The position numbers and the translations under genes were made by a program. Positions 62,901 to 64,000 of a DNA stretch of 64,000 nt are shown in pieces (positions within the stretch are counted from its first letter, which is position 1; the number at the start of each line of letters is the position of its first letter). The notes below the pieces were generated by a model. It was not told where the DNA came from, ran no database searches, and saw only the letters and a program-made list of their open reading frames with translations. This DNA comes from Branchiostoma lanceolatum (taxonomy: Eukaryota; Chordata; Leptocardii; Amphioxiformes; Branchiostomatidae), in assembly GCF_035083965.1 (NCBI RefSeq), contig NC_089727.1, positions 19,471,269 through 19,535,268 on the forward strand, given 5' to 3'.

Positions 62901-63509
62901 AAAATACAGAAAACTTCCTGTATGTATCCGTCAGGATCTCTGGCATTTCCGTACAGTGTACGGCTCCGTATCCGTCGAAAATACCTCATTTTCGGATTCC
63001 TCCGGAAATATTCCCGATCCCGGTGCGGAAATTTTCGGATCCGTTAGGTTGGATTCGTCAGTATCCGTCAGTATCCGCCAAAAATACAGAAAAAATCCCT
63101 GTACGCATCCGTCAGGATTCTGTGGCATTTCCGTACAGTGTACGGCTCCGTATTCGTCGAAAATACCTTACTTTCGGATTCTTCCGGAAATATTCCATAT
63201 CCCAGTGCGCATTTAGTCGGATTCGTCAGGTTGGATCCGCCTGTATCCGTCAGTATCCGCCAAAAATACAGAAAATTTCCTGTTCGTATCCGTCAGGATC
63301 GGTGGCATTTCCGTGCAGTGTACGGCTCCGTATTCGTCGAAAATACCTTACTTTCGGATTCTTCCGGAAATATTCCATATACCGGTGCGGAAATTGTCGG
63401 ATATCTTACATGAATCCGCATGTATCCGTCAGTATCCGTCAGTATCCGACAAAAATACAGAAAAATACCGGTACGTATACGCCGGGAAACGAGGCCATTT
63501 CGTGCAGTG
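59941..63509 (+). mobile_element. CACTG-ended transposon, 3569 bp, copy II (inside lectin gene C)
   Basis: Ends CACTGCACGAAATGGCC / GGCCATTTCGTGCAGTG, flanked by TTG at 59938-59940 and 63510-63512. Genes A and B read through the same point (GGAACTGTGTTGCGG, GGAATTGTGTTGCGG), giving empty sites. It is near-identical to 24979-28545 in inverse orientation. Left subterminal repeats rich in GATCCG lie at 59955-60740, and right ~180-bp repeats at 62760-63490. In the interior, two exon-like open stretches follow AG acceptors: about 61575-61684 ([20 protein letters not shown]...) and 61920-62095 ([20 protein letters not shown]...). On the other strand an ORF runs at 60660-60975. No known transposase domain is visible. 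Confidence 0.9.
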
Positions 63510-63686
63510 TTGTGTTGCGGAAGATCGTTTCATCTGTCAGGTCATACCTACAGGTTCGTCTTATAAGTTTATATCTGGCATCTTTTGTATCCCTTGTCCT
63601 GCTGACGTTTTTAAGCAATTTAAAAGTTATTTCTGATAAAAAATACTTTTATTCATTTTCTTCCATTAGATTGCCCCGGCAAGTAG

Positions 63687-64000
63687 CTGTGAATGGCATG
63701 GCTGTGATGTGGAGATCACTTCTGATGACCAAAAGCAAAGTGTTGAGTCCTTTTTAGATTCAGTGACGCCCATTACCTACCATTTGCAACTATAAGAATC
63801 TGTTTATCATCAGTACAGTATTTTGTAGGTTTAGTAAGAAAAGCATTATTCTAAATTCATGTTCATTTAAGCATTAAAAAGTATCATTTGTAACACTTAA
63901 ACAATGGAAAAATATTGAAACACAAACAATATAATGTGCAAAACGTAACTTATGGAAATGTGGTTTGCCATGTAGAACAACAAAAGTTGTTGTTTTCCTA
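63687..64000. other. 3' flank of lectin gene C
   Basis: AT-rich sequence related to the gene A 3' flank (50560-50830; shared words agaatc-gttta, cagtattttg, tttgtaacacttaaacaat). It is the likely 3' UTR and downstream region; no separate feature is seen. Confidence 0.5.

Larger units (their letters stand above)
58051..63686 (+). pseudogene. C-type lectin gene C, CTLD exon split by a CACTG transposon
   Basis: Exons: 58051-58240, 58461-58598, 58709-58923, 59162-59375, 59589-59940 joined to 63513-63553, 63670-63686 (DCPGK and stop). Without the insert they would sum to 389 codons including the stop, in one frame. Here one first exon contains both tyrosine units (MDETVYEDGDF and VDETDIYEDVD) that gene A has in two exons. 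The neck holds a GAGAAA expansion that stays in frame. The transposon lands between the fourth and fifth CTLD cysteines. Read through, the protein ends in TARNGHVS and lacks the last two cysteines, so the lectin fold should fail unless the element is spliced out. Confidence 0.8.

Noticed and set aside
62720-63757. 345-residue plus-strand protein
   Set aside because: It reads through the 180-bp subterminal repeats of the CACTG element into lectin sequence; same frame in copy I is likewise repeat-derived.

Overview
The window is animal genomic DNA: genes are split by GT-AG introns, non-coding DNA predominates, and transposons, SINEs, LINE 3' ends, minisatellites and long CA/TG tracts are dense. 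The gene content (a vesicular amine transporter-like gene, C-type lectins, a nucleotidyltransferase/TPR protein with homogenised repeats) and the repeat load suggest an invertebrate deuterostome, most likely an amphioxus (Branchiostoma). That species call is an inference from style and was not tested by a search.

Region 1 (1-18.6 kb, minus strand) holds two tandem copies of a gene for a large TPR protein. The right-hand copy has a first exon at 15434-17263, a small TPR exon at 13669-13775 and a long last exon at 9096-12739. The last exon encodes a nucleotidyltransferase-like domain followed by fifteen nearly identical 44-residue TPR units. Its first exon is split by a LINE 3' fragment and also carries a 7-bp length change that shifts the frame. 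The left-hand copy shows only its first exon (4473-5167), which is intact and in the right splice phase; its later exons are expected beyond the left edge of the window. Because the two copies align, each acts as an empty-site control for transposons in the other. A 3282-bp CACTG-ended element (273-3554) and a piggyBac-like MITE (3763-4429) sit only in the left copy.

Region 2 (20.8-42.4 kb, minus strand) is one 15-exon gene for a 546-residue SLC18-type (VMAT/VAChT-like) transporter. All splice sites and phases close into one reading frame. Its introns carry a 3567-bp CACTG element, a piggyBac-like MITE, tRNA-derived SINEs, LINE 3' ends, a TIR-bounded 2.3-kb element holding a retroelement fragment, an 18-bp minisatellite, 310-bp tandem repeats and CA/TG tracts.

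Region 3 (42.4-46 kb) has no gene that I can recognise.

Region 4 (46-64 kb) is a C-type lectin cluster. It has one intact seven-exon type II membrane lectin (47100-50458, +), an inverted partial copy that lacks the signalling and membrane exons (55019-56256, -), and a third copy (58051-63686, +) whose lectin exon is split by a 3569-bp CACTG element. That element is a close relative of the one in the transporter intron. Three additional orphan first exons with their upstream modules, and a ~190-bp satellite array with a ~373-bp higher-order period, lie between the genes.

The most interesting points are the nucleotidyltransferase/TPR fusion with its homogenised repeat array; the CACTG transposon families, whose 3-bp target duplications and empty sites can be read directly and whose subterminal arrays repeat the terminal sequence; and a lectin family in which a hemITAM-like tyrosine exon has been copied repeatedly.
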